7,759 bases of DNA from Fidelibacterota bacterium (GTDB taxonomy: Bacteria > Bipolaricaulota > Bipolaricaulia > Bipolaricaulales > Bipolaricaulaceae), in assembly GCA_024277405.1 (NCBI GenBank), contig JAJRVI010000008.1, positions 1-7,759 on the forward strand. The letters are read 5' to 3'. Of this stretch, positions 1 to 5,750 are shown piece by piece. The position numbers and the translations under genes were made by a program. Under the pieces are notes generated by a model that saw nothing but the letters and a program-made list of their open reading frames with translations, searched no databases and was not told where the DNA came from. Position 1 is the stretch's first letter. Each line of letters begins with the position of its first letter.

Positions 1-31
1 AAATAGGAGGGATGCCGCACATCCTCAAGAA

Positions 32-64
32 CTCCTCAAAAGCCGAAAGATCCGGCCTGAGGGG
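32..64 (+). other. Imperfect stem-loop upstream of the transporter promoter
   Basis: Bases 32-38 pair with 58-64 (7 bp including one G-U), and bases 42-45 pair with 53-56 (4 bp). An asymmetric AAA/C internal loop separates the two helices, and the apical loop is 7 nt. No T-run follows, so it is a poor candidate for a classical terminator of an upstream gene. It could be a transcript end that does not need a U-tract, or chance. No convincing gene is visible in bases 1-100. Confidence 0.3.
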
Positions 65-100
65 TGGGTCATCATGTGTTGGCCCACTTACTGAAATCGG

Positions 101-128
101 TTGACAAAAACACGCCGTTGCTTATAAG
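101..128 (+). promoter_or_regulatory. Sigma-70-type promoter of the sugar transporter operon
   Basis: A perfect TTGACA -35 box at 101-106 is followed after 16 bp by TATAAG at 123-128. Transcription should start near 134-137, giving a leader of roughly 75 nt before the binding-protein start codon at 212. The LacI-type operator lies directly over the expected start, which supports this promoter as the regulated one. Confidence 0.8.
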
Positions 129-130
129 AT

Positions 131-150
131 TTGGACGTAAACGTTTCCAA
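131..150 (+). promoter_or_regulatory. LacI-family operator over the transporter transcription start
   Basis: The perfect 8-bp dyad AAACGTTT (139-146) has the central CpG typical of LacI/GalR-family operators. The extended core is GTAAACGTTTCC (137-148). A second, offset dyad TTTGGA/TCCAAA (130-135 and 146-151) overlaps it, centred 2 bp to the left. Lying just downstream of the -10 box, a bound repressor would block initiation. The half-sites are GTAAAC and GGAAAC, unlike the GCAACC-type half-sites around the lacI-like gene at 7024, so the cognate regulator is uncertain. Confidence 0.7.
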
Positions 151-196
151 AAAGGAGGTGGTAGGGTAAGAAATAAGGATCCGTGCCATTTCGAAA

Positions 197-207
197 GGGA
201 GGTGATC
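197..207 (+). promoter_or_regulatory. Extended Shine-Dalgarno site for the binding-protein gene
   Basis: GGAGGTGATC at 198-207 matches ten consecutive bases of the usual complement to the 16S rRNA 3' end. GGAGG ends 9 nt before the GTG at 212, which fixes that start. Such an extended site predicts strong translation, as expected for a binding protein needed in excess over its permeases. Confidence 0.85.
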
Positions 208-211
208 AGCG

Positions 212-1444
212 GTGCGTAGGATCTCTGTGGTGGTCGTTTTCCTCCTTTGTCTGGCGGCTTTGGCCCTGCCCAAGGAAAAACTGGTCATCGCCGGCCGCGA
301 TGGCGGTTACGGGGCCGCCCTCCAAATCGCGGTGGACCTCTTCATGGAGAAGAATCCCGACGTGGATATCGAGCTCCTGAAGCTTCCTTATAAGGGGCTC
401 TACGAAAAGCTCGTCATCGACCTCTCCGCCGGGGGCGGCGCTTACGACATCGTGATGTTGGACGACCCATGGGCCACGGAATTCATGAGCCTCGGATGGC
501 TGGCGTCCCTGGAGGAGCTGGGTTACACCCCGGATCCCGACTTCGTCTCCACCGCGCTCAGTGTATGCCGCTACCCGTACCCCGACGGCACGCTGTACGC
601 CCTGCCCCACGTGGGGAACGTGGAACTCTTCGCATATCGGAAGGATCTCTTCGAGAAGTACGGCCTCCCCACGCCCCCGAAGACCTGGGCCGATGTGCTG
701 GAGGCCGCGGCGGTGATCTCCGCCAAGGAACCCGGGGTCTACGGCGTGGTCTTCCGCGGCCGCAAAGGGAACCCCATCGTCACCGGCTTCCTCCCCATCC
801 TCTGGGGGTTCGGCGCCGACATCGTGCGGGACGGGAAGGTGGTGTTGGACTCCAAGGAGGCCGTGGCGGCCCTGAAGTTCTTCCTTCTCCTCAAACAGTA
901 CGCCCCCGAGGGCGTTGAGATCTGGAACTCCTCCGAGGTGAAGGAGGCCCTCCTCGCCGGGGACGCCGCCATCGCCATCGAGGTGTGGCCCGCGTGGGTG
1001 CCGGATCTCGATAACCCGGAGAAGTCCAAGGTGGTGGGCATGGTGGACATCGCCCCCGCCCCGGGCCTGGTGGAGAAGTCCTCCCCCATGCTCGGGACCT
1101 GGCTCCTGGGGATCTCCTCCGCATCACGTCACAAGGAGCTCGCCCTCAAGTTCCTCGAGTTCGTGACCTCCGCCGAGGTGCAGAAGATCCTCACCCTCCA
1201 GGCCGGCCACGCGCCCACCCGAAAGAGCGTCCTCACCGATCCGGACGTGGTGGCCAAGTACCGCTGGTTCCCCAGCCAGCTCGCGGCGCTGGAGACGGCG
1301 GTCCCCCGGCCCCGGGTGCTCGTCTGGAGCGAGATCGAGGGGATCCTGGGCGAGTATCTCCAGCTCGCCCTGATCGGTGAGCTCTCCCCGGAAAAGGCCC
1401 TGGCCGAGGCGGCGGGGAAGATCGCCGAGGTCCTCGGCGAATAG
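212..1444 (+). CDS. ABC transporter substrate-binding protein, family 1 (CUT1 sugar importer)
   Basis: This exported protein (410 aa) should capture a carbohydrate outside the membrane and deliver it to the permeases encoded just downstream. Residues 1-18 form a signal peptide: RR, a hydrophobic stretch from V6 to L17, and an Ala-Leu-Ala signal peptidase I site at 16-18. C13 lacks a lipobox, so a lipoprotein is unlikely. Family 1 features include YDIVMLDDPWA around 78-88, the GNVELFAYRKDLFEKYGLP block at about 135-153 followed by TWADVLEAA, and FLEFVTSAEVQ at 314-324 near the C-terminal lobe. Length is typical. The GTG start follows an excellent ribosome binding site. It is the first gene of the operon, behind a promoter with a LacI-type operator. 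The substrate cannot be told from sequence; oligosaccharide, disaccharide and polyol binders of the CUT1 class all look like this. Confidence 0.93.
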   Translation: MRRISVVVVFLLCLAALALPKEKLVIAGRDGGYGAALQIAVDLFMEKNPDVDIELLKLPYKGLYEKLVIDLSAGGGAYDIVMLDDPWATEFMSLGWLASLEELGYTPDPDFVSTALSVCRYPYPDGTLYALPHVGNVELFAYRKDLFEKYGLPTPPKTWADVLEAAAVISAKEPGVYGVVFRGRKGNPIVTGFLPILWGFGADIVRDGKVVLDSKEAVAALKFFLLLKQYAPEGVEIWNSSEVKEALLAGDAAIAIEVWPAWVPDLDNPEKSKVVGMVDIAPAPGLVEKSSPMLGTWLLGISSASRHKELALKFLEFVTSAEVQKILTLQAGHAPTRKSVLTDPDVVAKYRWFPSQLAALETAVPRPRVLVWSEIEGILGEYLQLALIGELSPEKALAEAAGKIAEVLGE

Positions 1445-1450
1445 GCGAAA

Positions 1451-1490
1451 AGGGAAGGGAAGGCCCGTGTGGCCTTCCCTTCCTTCTTTC
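1451..1490 (+). terminator. Strong stem-loop between binding protein and permeases (attenuating terminator or mRNA-stabilising hairpin)
   Basis: Bases 1451-1465 pair with 1471-1485 without interruption (15 bp including one G-U), around a 5-nt CGTGT loop. A T-rich but broken tract follows (TTCTTTC, then ATGTTTT). It starts 7 nt after the stop codon of the binding-protein gene. The permease genes downstream have no clear promoter, so this is likely a leaky terminator or a 3'-end protector that yields more binding-protein mRNA than permease mRNA. That arrangement is known for binding-protein operons such as malEFG. Confidence 0.75.
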
Positions 1491-1525
1491 ATGTTTTCGG
1501 CCCGGCGGATATCCGGCAATCCAGC

Positions 1526-1544
1526 GCCCGTCCCAGCGACGGGC
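1526..1544 (+). repeat. Second small hairpin in the binding protein-permease gap
   Basis: GCCCGTC (1526-1532) pairs perfectly with GACGGGC (1538-1544) around a 5-nt loop. A 10-bp palindrome CGGATATCCG lies at 1506-1515. No T-run follows. With the larger stem at 1451-1485, this makes the 154-nt gap highly structured. I see no convincing promoter or gene in the gap. Confidence 0.4.
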
Positions 1545-1598
1545 CCATCCCGATGTTCCCCATTGATGATCGATGACCACTGAGGGTGGGAAACGGCG

Positions 1599-2477
1599 AT
1601 GAGGCGACTGAGGCGTTGGTCACACAGGCACGCGAACCTCCTCTTTCTCCTGCCGGCCCTGATCCTGATCGTCTTCCTGACCGTTTATCCGCTGGTGCGG
1701 GTGTTTTACCTCTCCTTTTACCGCTACAACCCCATCCGGCGCATCGAGCGCTTCGTGGGCTTCCTCAATTACCAGCGGCTCTTCTCCGACCGGTTCTTCC
1801 TCACCGGGCTCAAGAATACCTTCCTCTTCTCCGTGGGAGCCACATTGACGGAGGTTCTATTAGGATTGGGCCTTGCGCTCCTCTTCAACGTCAAGTTCCG
1901 GGGGAGAAAGTTCCTTTTGCCCCTGGTGATCTTCCCCATGATGTTCTCCACCATGGTGATCTGCGCCATCTGGCGCTCCATGTACCACTACGACTATGGG
2001 ATCTTCAACTACGCTCTGCGGTCAGCGGGGCTCCAGCCGGTGAAGTGGCTGATAAGCCAGGACCTGGCGCTTTGGTCGGTGGTGCTGGTGGACATCTGGC
2101 AGTGGACCCCCATGGCCTTTCTGATCCTCCTCGCGGGGCTTCAATCCATCCCCGGGGAGCTCTACGAGGCGGCGAAAGTGGACGGGGCCACCGGGGTCAG
2201 GCTCTTCCGCCATATCACCTTGCCCCTTCTCAGGAACCACATATTCTTGGCGTTGCTCCTCCGCTCCATCGACACGTTCAAGATCTTCGACAAGGTCTAC
2301 GCTCTGACCGGGGGAGGTCCGGGCACGGCCACGGAGACCATCTCCTTCTACATCTATCGGGAAGGGTTCCGGTACTTCAACATGGGCCGGGCTTCGGCCG
2401 CGGCGGTGGTGATGTTCCTCGCGGTGAGCGTGGTGAGCTTCGTTTACATCCGGCAGGTCTGGCGGGGTGAGGGATGA
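1599..2477 (+). CDS. CUT1-family ABC sugar transporter permease (MalF/UgpA-like)
   Basis: This integral membrane subunit (292 aa) forms half of the translocation channel of the importer. The first transmembrane segment covers about residues 12-32, and further hydrophobic segments lie near 72-96, 106-126, 158-181, 214-222 and 266-285. The signature EAA loop, which docks onto the ATPase, is at 190-210 (E190-A-A, G196-A, then LPLL at 208-211). The GGGPGTATE motif at 238-246 is typical of MalF/UgpA-type subunits. ATG at 1599 follows GAGGGTGG (1582-1589) at good spacing. Translation ends in an ATGA overlap with the next permease, so the two are probably coupled. The gene lies 154 nt after the binding-protein gene, beyond a strong stem-loop. 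Assignment to the CUT1 class is firm; the substrate is unknown. Confidence 0.93.
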   Translation: MRRLRRWSHRHANLLFLLPALILIVFLTVYPLVRVFYLSFYRYNPIRRIERFVGFLNYQRLFSDRFFLTGLKNTFLFSVGATLTEVLLGLGLALLFNVKFRGRKFLLPLVIFPMMFSTMVICAIWRSMYHYDYGIFNYALRSAGLQPVKWLISQDLALWSVVLVDIWQWTPMAFLILLAGLQSIPGELYEAAKVDGATGVRLFRHITLPLLRNHIFLALLLRSIDTFKIFDKVYALTGGGPGTATETISFYIYREGFRYFNMGRASAAAVVMFLAVSVVSFVYIRQVWRGEG

Positions 2478-3313
2478 ACCTCTGGCGGGCAACGGCGATC
2501 GCCAAACGCGGGCTTTTCTGGATCGTGCTGGCTCTCGTCATGGTCTTCGTCCTTTTCCCCATCTACTGGATGCTCACCACCTCCTTCAAGGAGCCGTTGG
2601 AGTACGCCACCCGAACCCCCAGCTGGTTCCCCCACCGGATCACCCTGGAGCATTACCGCGAGATCTGGAAGGAAGGGGCCTACCGCTACTTCATCAACAC
2701 CGTGCTGGTATCCGTGGGGGCGACCCTCCTCTCTTTGGGGATCGCGTTTCCCGCGGCGTACGGGTTGGCGCGATTCCGGTTCCCGGCCAGACTGGACCTG
2801 TTCTTCCTCCTTTGGGTGTTGTTGGTGCGGATGGCGCCGCCGGTAGTCCTGGCCATCCCCCTTTACACCACCCTCCAGGGGATGGGGCTCCTGAACAAGC
2901 TCACGGGCCTCGTGATCGCCTACCAGGTCTACACCCTTCCCTACAGCATCTGGATGCTGCTTCGGTTCGTGCGGGATGTGCCCATCGAGGTGGAGGAGGC
3001 GGCGGCGATCGACGGGGCTTCCAAGGGCAGAACCCTCGTGTCCATCGTGCTCCCTTTGGTGGGGCCGGGCCTCGTGGCCACGGCCATCTTCGCGGTGATC
3101 ATGACCTGGAACGAGTTCATCTACGCGTTGCTTTTCCTGCGGAGGCCCGAGGTCTTCACGTTGCCCATCCACATATCCCACTTCATCACCGAGTACGAGG
3201 TCCTATGGGGCCCCCTGATGGCCATCGGGATCACCTCATCCCTTCCCATCCTGATCCTGTCGGGCTACGTTCAGAAACACCTCCTGCGGGGCTTCGCCAT
3301 AAGCTTCAAGTGA
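2474..3313 (+). CDS. CUT1-family ABC sugar transporter permease (MalG/UgpE-like)
   Basis: This second channel subunit (279 aa) pairs with the permease encoded at 1599-2477. Its ATG overlaps the previous stop codon (ATGA at 2474-2477), which implies translational coupling and equal dosage. Hydrophobic segments lie at about 13-34, 73-98, 107-128, 143-162, 196-212 and 247-265. The EAA loop is at 174-195 (EEAAAIDGA, then VLPLV), the site that contacts the nucleotide-binding subunit. TSFKEP near 36-41 and TWNEFIYALLF at 211-221 are further family hallmarks. The C-terminus ends GFAISFK. It is the last gene of the operon here: an ATPase of the MsmK/UgpC type would often be encoded nearby, but the next gene is convergent and unrelated. 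Confidence 0.93.
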   Translation: MNLWRATAIAKRGLFWIVLALVMVFVLFPIYWMLTTSFKEPLEYATRTPSWFPHRITLEHYREIWKEGAYRYFINTVLVSVGATLLSLGIAFPAAYGLARFRFPARLDLFFLLWVLLVRMAPPVVLAIPLYTTLQGMGLLNKLTGLVIAYQVYTLPYSIWMLLRFVRDVPIEVEEAAAIDGASKGRTLVSIVLPLVGPGLVATAIFAVIMTWNEFIYALLFLRRPEVFTLPIHISHFITEYEVLWGPLMAIGITSSLPILILSGYVQKHLLRGFAISFK

Positions 3314-3314
3314 T

Positions 3315-3364
3315 GGGTGATCGGTGCGGATTAATTCGTCACTCGTCACCCGTAACGCGTCACG
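3315..3364. repeat. Heptamer-repeat hairpin in the convergent gap
   Basis: Four tandem heptamers occupy 3337-3364: CGTCACT, CGTCACC, CGTAACG, CGTCACG. The left side (3315-3329) contains two heptad units of inverse polarity, GGTGATC and GGTGCGG. As a result 3315-3321 pairs with 3345-3351 (7 bp including one G-U) and GTG 3324-3326 pairs with CAC 3340-3342. The AT-rich loop is near 3330-3336. It lies between the stop codons of convergent genes and so may end both transcripts, but it lacks a T-run. It may instead belong to a dispersed intergenic repeat family. Confidence 0.6.
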
Positions 3365-3368
3365 GATG

Positions 3369-3851
3369 TTAAAGCTTGTAGCCGAACTTCCGCAGGAGTT
3401 CCTTGCGCTCCCGGATATCTTCCTCGGTCTCCACGCCCTTCGTCTTCACCCCGTCGATGACCCCGAGGACCCCGCGGCCCTGCTCCGTCTCGGCCACGAT
3501 CACCTGCAGGGGGTTGGCGGTGGCGCAGAGGATCCGGCACACCTCCGGCACCTCCTTGATGGCGTTGAGGACGTTGATGGGATAGAAGTCGCGCAGGAAG
3601 ACGACGAACACGTGTCCGGCGGAAAGGGCCAGGGCGTTCTTTCTGGCGAGCGCGATCATCTCATCGTCGGTGCCGGACCAGCGCACCAGGGCCTTGCCCG
3701 ATGCCTCGCAGAACGCCAGGCCGAACCTCGCCCCCGGGACCTGGGTCACGATGGCCTCGTGGATGTCCTCCACCGTCTTTATGAAGTGGGACTGGCCCAG
3801 GATCACGTTCACCTCATCGGGCTTCTCGATGGGGACAATCTTGATCTCCAT
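3369..3851 (-). CDS. Adenosine-specific kinase family protein (COG1839 / DUF355)
   Basis: I recognise this 160-aa cytoplasmic protein as the small adenosine-specific kinase family, proposed to phosphorylate adenosine to AMP and thus act in nucleoside salvage. Family-like segments run throughout: the N-terminal VNVILGQSHFIKTVEDIHEA (14-33), GARFGLAFCEASG (40-52), the HVFVVFLRDFYPINVLNAIK block (80-99), VCRILCATANPLQVIVAE (104-121) and RGVLGVIDG (126-134). Length matches the family. The ATG at 3851-3849 is chosen because GAGGAGGTGG (minus strand, 3863-3854) stands just ahead and the family starts here. The reading frame stays open far upstream but only inside the protease gene in another frame. 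It lies 29 nt after that exported protease gene and is probably co-transcribed with it. Biochemical activity in this family rests on few studies, so the substrate is less certain than the family. Confidence 0.88.
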   Translation of the reverse strand: MEIKIVPIEKPDEVNVILGQSHFIKTVEDIHEAIVTQVPGARFGLAFCEASGKALVRWSGTDDEMIALARKNALALSAGHVFVVFLRDFYPINVLNAIKEVPEVCRILCATANPLQVIVAETEQGRGVLGVIDGVKTKGVETEEDIRERKELLRKFGYKL

Positions 3852-3880
3852 AGCCACCTCCTCGAGGGTCTGTCCGAATT

Positions 3881-5167
3881 TTATCGGGTTGTGACCGTGA
3901 AGGGACTCGGCACTTGGAAGACCAGGTAGCGGTTCACGAGGTCCACGAACGCCCGCACGTACTCCTCCGGGGAGGCGGACAGGCGCACGATGTTCAGGCG
4001 GGTCACCTCCGCCGCGGCCGCGGGGCCGGAGATGACGCGGACCCAGCGCTTCAGCGAGTCCTGCCTCCTCTCCAGGGCCTCCAGGACCTCCTCCGTGGCC
4101 GCCACCGGGACGCCCTCCAGGATGGCCTCGGCCCGGTCGAGATCGGCCTCCGTCCCCGTGCCGGAGTAGAGGCGGGCGTGGATCTCTGCCAGCTCTGCCC
4201 TGCCCTCGGGCGAGAGGAGGGGCCAGAGGAAGCTCCAACGCGGTCTTATCCCCCGCCGCCGGTATTCGTACAGCAGCTTCCCCGCGGGGGAGATCTCCAC
4301 GGCCCGGAGCCCCGCGAGCCACGACCGCAGGAACACGTCCCATTCGACCCCGTAAGCCTCGCGGAACCCCGCGAGGAATTTCTCCCGCGGAATGCCTTCC
4401 GCGGCATGCGGCCCCCGGGAGAAGAGGCCCAGGATCGCCGGGGGCGGGAGGCGCTCCGCGAGCGCCCCCATCAACGTGGCGCCGAGCTCGTAGACGACGA
4501 ACAGGGGCACGGACGAGAGCCCCTCTACCTCCCGGACCCAGATGGCCGCCATCTCCCGTTCTAGGTCCCACTCCACCGGGGCCCGGTAGCCGAGGGCGTG
4601 CTCGGTCCAGCGGGCCATCCCCTCCACCACGAGGTTCGTGTCCAGGCCGAGCTCCGGGACCCTAAAGCCCGCGAGGCTCTGGATCATGTGAGTGAGCTCG
4701 TGGGCGAGGGTCGCCTCCCACCGCGTGGGGAGACAACAGGCGGCGATGCAACCGAGCACGGCGCCGTTGGCCTCCTTTCGCGCGAACGCCCCTAGGGGGC
4801 CCTCGAGGACGTTGTCAGGGATGTCGCGGTAAAAGAGCCCCGCGATGCCGAAGTAATCTACGTCGCACCAAAACCCCTCGAAGTCGTCGTAGAGGACCAC
4901 GAGCGCCCGCTCCGGGGGCGAGGGGAGGAGTTCCGGGGAGACGTTGAGCGTCCACGGGGAGGCGAGCTCGGCGGGAGAGGTCCCGGGAGGGAGCCAGAAG
5001 CCCGTGACGGCCTCATAGATATCCTGGACTTCCGCCGGGATCGCTTCCCCCGGGACAGGCGATATCACGTAGCAGCACGGTGCTTCCTCCACCGTCCATT
5101 CGCCCGCCGCCAGGGCACAGATCCAGAGCGTGAGGCTCAAAACCGCTATAAACCGCCTCTTCCACAT
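3881..5167 (-). CDS. Exported HExxH (gluzincin-type) metalloprotease-like protein
   Basis: A probable secreted or periplasmic zinc peptidase of 428 aa. Residues 1-21 form a signal peptide (KRR, hydrophobic core, cleavage near ALAA at 18-21). The zinc motif is HELTH at 156-160, with E157 as the general base. E182, in VVEGMARWTEHALGY (180-194), is the likely third ligand, 22 residues further on; this HExxH...EG(M/L)A pattern is typical of gluzincins with a peptidase MA-like fold. Six cysteines in the mature part (31, 32, 101, 140, 144, 145) could form disulfides outside the cytoplasm. The C-terminal part (about 290-415) is charged and mostly helical, with no motif I know. No clear Shine-Dalgarno site precedes the ATG. 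A possible TAAAAT -10 box (minus strand, 5182-5177) lies so close that the mRNA may be nearly leaderless. The substrate is unknown. Confidence 0.82.
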   Translation of the reverse strand: MWKRRFIAVLSLTLWICALAAGEWTVEEAPCCYVISPVPGEAIPAEVQDIYEAVTGFWLPPGTSPAELASPWTLNVSPELLPSPPERALVVLYDDFEGFWCDVDYFGIAGLFYRDIPDNVLEGPLGAFARKEANGAVLGCIAACCLPTRWEATLAHELTHMIQSLAGFRVPELGLDTNLVVEGMARWTEHALGYRAPVEWDLEREMAAIWVREVEGLSSVPLFVVYELGATLMGALAERLPPPAILGLFSRGPHAAEGIPREKFLAGFREAYGVEWDVFLRSWLAGLRAVEISPAGKLLYEYRRRGIRPRWSFLWPLLSPEGRAELAEIHARLYSGTGTEADLDRAEAILEGVPVAATEEVLEALERRQDSLKRWVRVISGPAAAAEVTRLNIVRLSASPEEYVRAFVDLVNRYLVFQVPSPFTVTTR

Positions 5168-5176
5168 TCCACATGG

Positions 5177-5182
5177 ATTTTA
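5177..5182 (-). promoter_or_regulatory. Possible -10 box for the exported protease gene
   Basis: TAAAAT reads on the minus strand at 5182-5177, ending 9 nt before the ATG at 5167. Transcription would start about at the start codon, consistent with the missing ribosome binding site. No TTGACA-like -35 box is found at 16-19 bp spacing, so the call is weak. Confidence 0.25.
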
Positions 5183-5255
5183 TTCCCATACCGGAATGCC
5201 CGAGGTGATACCGGTCCTTGTCCTTGGGGCTCCGCCGCGGCTCACTGGTGGCGCG

Positions 5256-5750
5256 ATGCGCGGCCGGTGGGCAGCGGCAGCGTCTGTGGCCCTCTTTCTT
5301 CCCGCTATGGGAGAGACTTGGACGGAGTTTTCAGGGCCCTACGGGGTCTCCCTTCGCCTTCCTCCGGGAAGCGTGGCAGCGCCGTACGCGGAGGGGATCA
5401 CCGGGGTGGCCCTGCCTATCCCCGTGGGGACGCTCCTCACCGAGTTCACCCTGCTGATCGAGGCCGGGAGTGGACCGCCTCCCCCGGGGGAGCCGCTGTG
5501 GCTCGGACGCCGGCGGTTCTACCTCCGTCACCGAACCGAGGGCGCGGCGGGCTCCCGCTACGAATCCTTCCGCTTCGCCTCCCGTCCGGAGAGGGGGAGG
5601 TGGATCGCCCTGACCTTCGTCATCCGCACCGCCGTCCCCGGGGTGTTCGCCGTGCCACCCCCCTCCTACGATCGGGGAGCGATCCTCGGCGTAATGTGGA
5701 GGATCCTCGCGAGCGCGCGGTTCCCTGCGCCGGAAGTTCGACCGCCGTGA
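5256..5750 (+). CDS. Secreted protein of unknown function
   Basis: I do not recognise this family. The 164-aa product has a signal peptide (MRGRW, then AAAASVALFLPA, with cleavage likely after AMG at about residue 18). A small domain of alternating polar and hydrophobic strands follows: GPYGVSLRLPPGS, TLLTEFTLLIEAG, RRFYLRHRTEG, YESFRFASR and WIALTFVIRT. This suggests a mostly beta fold. There is a proline-rich loop, GPPPPGEPLW, and no cysteine in the mature part. ATG 5256 is preferred because it gives a clean signal peptide, although its ribosome binding site (GGTGG, 5247-5251) is weak; an in-frame ATG at 5196 is an alternative. The stop overlaps the GTG of the M28-type peptidase gene, so the two are co-translated and may work together. 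It diverges from the exported protease gene, sharing an 88-bp gap. Confidence 0.72.
   Translation: MRGRWAAAASVALFLPAMGETWTEFSGPYGVSLRLPPGSVAAPYAEGITGVALPIPVGTLLTEFTLLIEAGSGPPPPGEPLWLGRRRFYLRHRTEGAAGSRYESFRFASRPERGRWIALTFVIRTAVPGVFAVPPPSYDRGAILGVMWRILASARFPAPEVRPP

Noticed and set aside
12..104. A 30-codon reading frame starting at ATG 12 and ending inside the -35 box
   Set aside because: The purine run touches the ATG with no spacing, the predicted peptide has no recognisable features, and the frame ends in the promoter.
206..610. Minus-strand reading frame opposite the binding-protein gene
   Set aside because: It lies entirely opposite a well-supported gene, has no ribosome site, and is typical antisense shadow in GC-rich DNA. 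Similar antisense frames at 1124-1519, 2444-3181, 5771-6544 and 7249-7563 were dismissed for the same reason.
1491..1583. A 30-codon reading frame in the gap between binding protein and first permease
   Set aside because: No ribosome site precedes it. It is the tail of a frame that runs through the binding-protein gene, and the region is better explained as structured intergenic RNA.
3852..4571. Long N-terminal extension of the adenosine-specific kinase frame
   Set aside because: It overlaps the exported protease gene in another frame, is Gly/Arg/Pro-rich shadow sequence, and the family start at 3851 has a strong ribosome site.
5218..5457. Alternative frame from TTG 5218 behind GAGGTGAT
   Set aside because: The ribosome-like site is attractive, but the product is Arg/Ser/Trp-rich shadow sequence of the secreted-protein gene with no signal peptide or domain.
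5267..5746. Extension of the M28 peptidase frame upstream of GTG 5747
   Set aside because: It overlaps the secreted-protein gene. The translation is low-complexity Arg/Gly/Pro, while the GTG at 5747 gives a normal N-terminus and a GTGA overlap.
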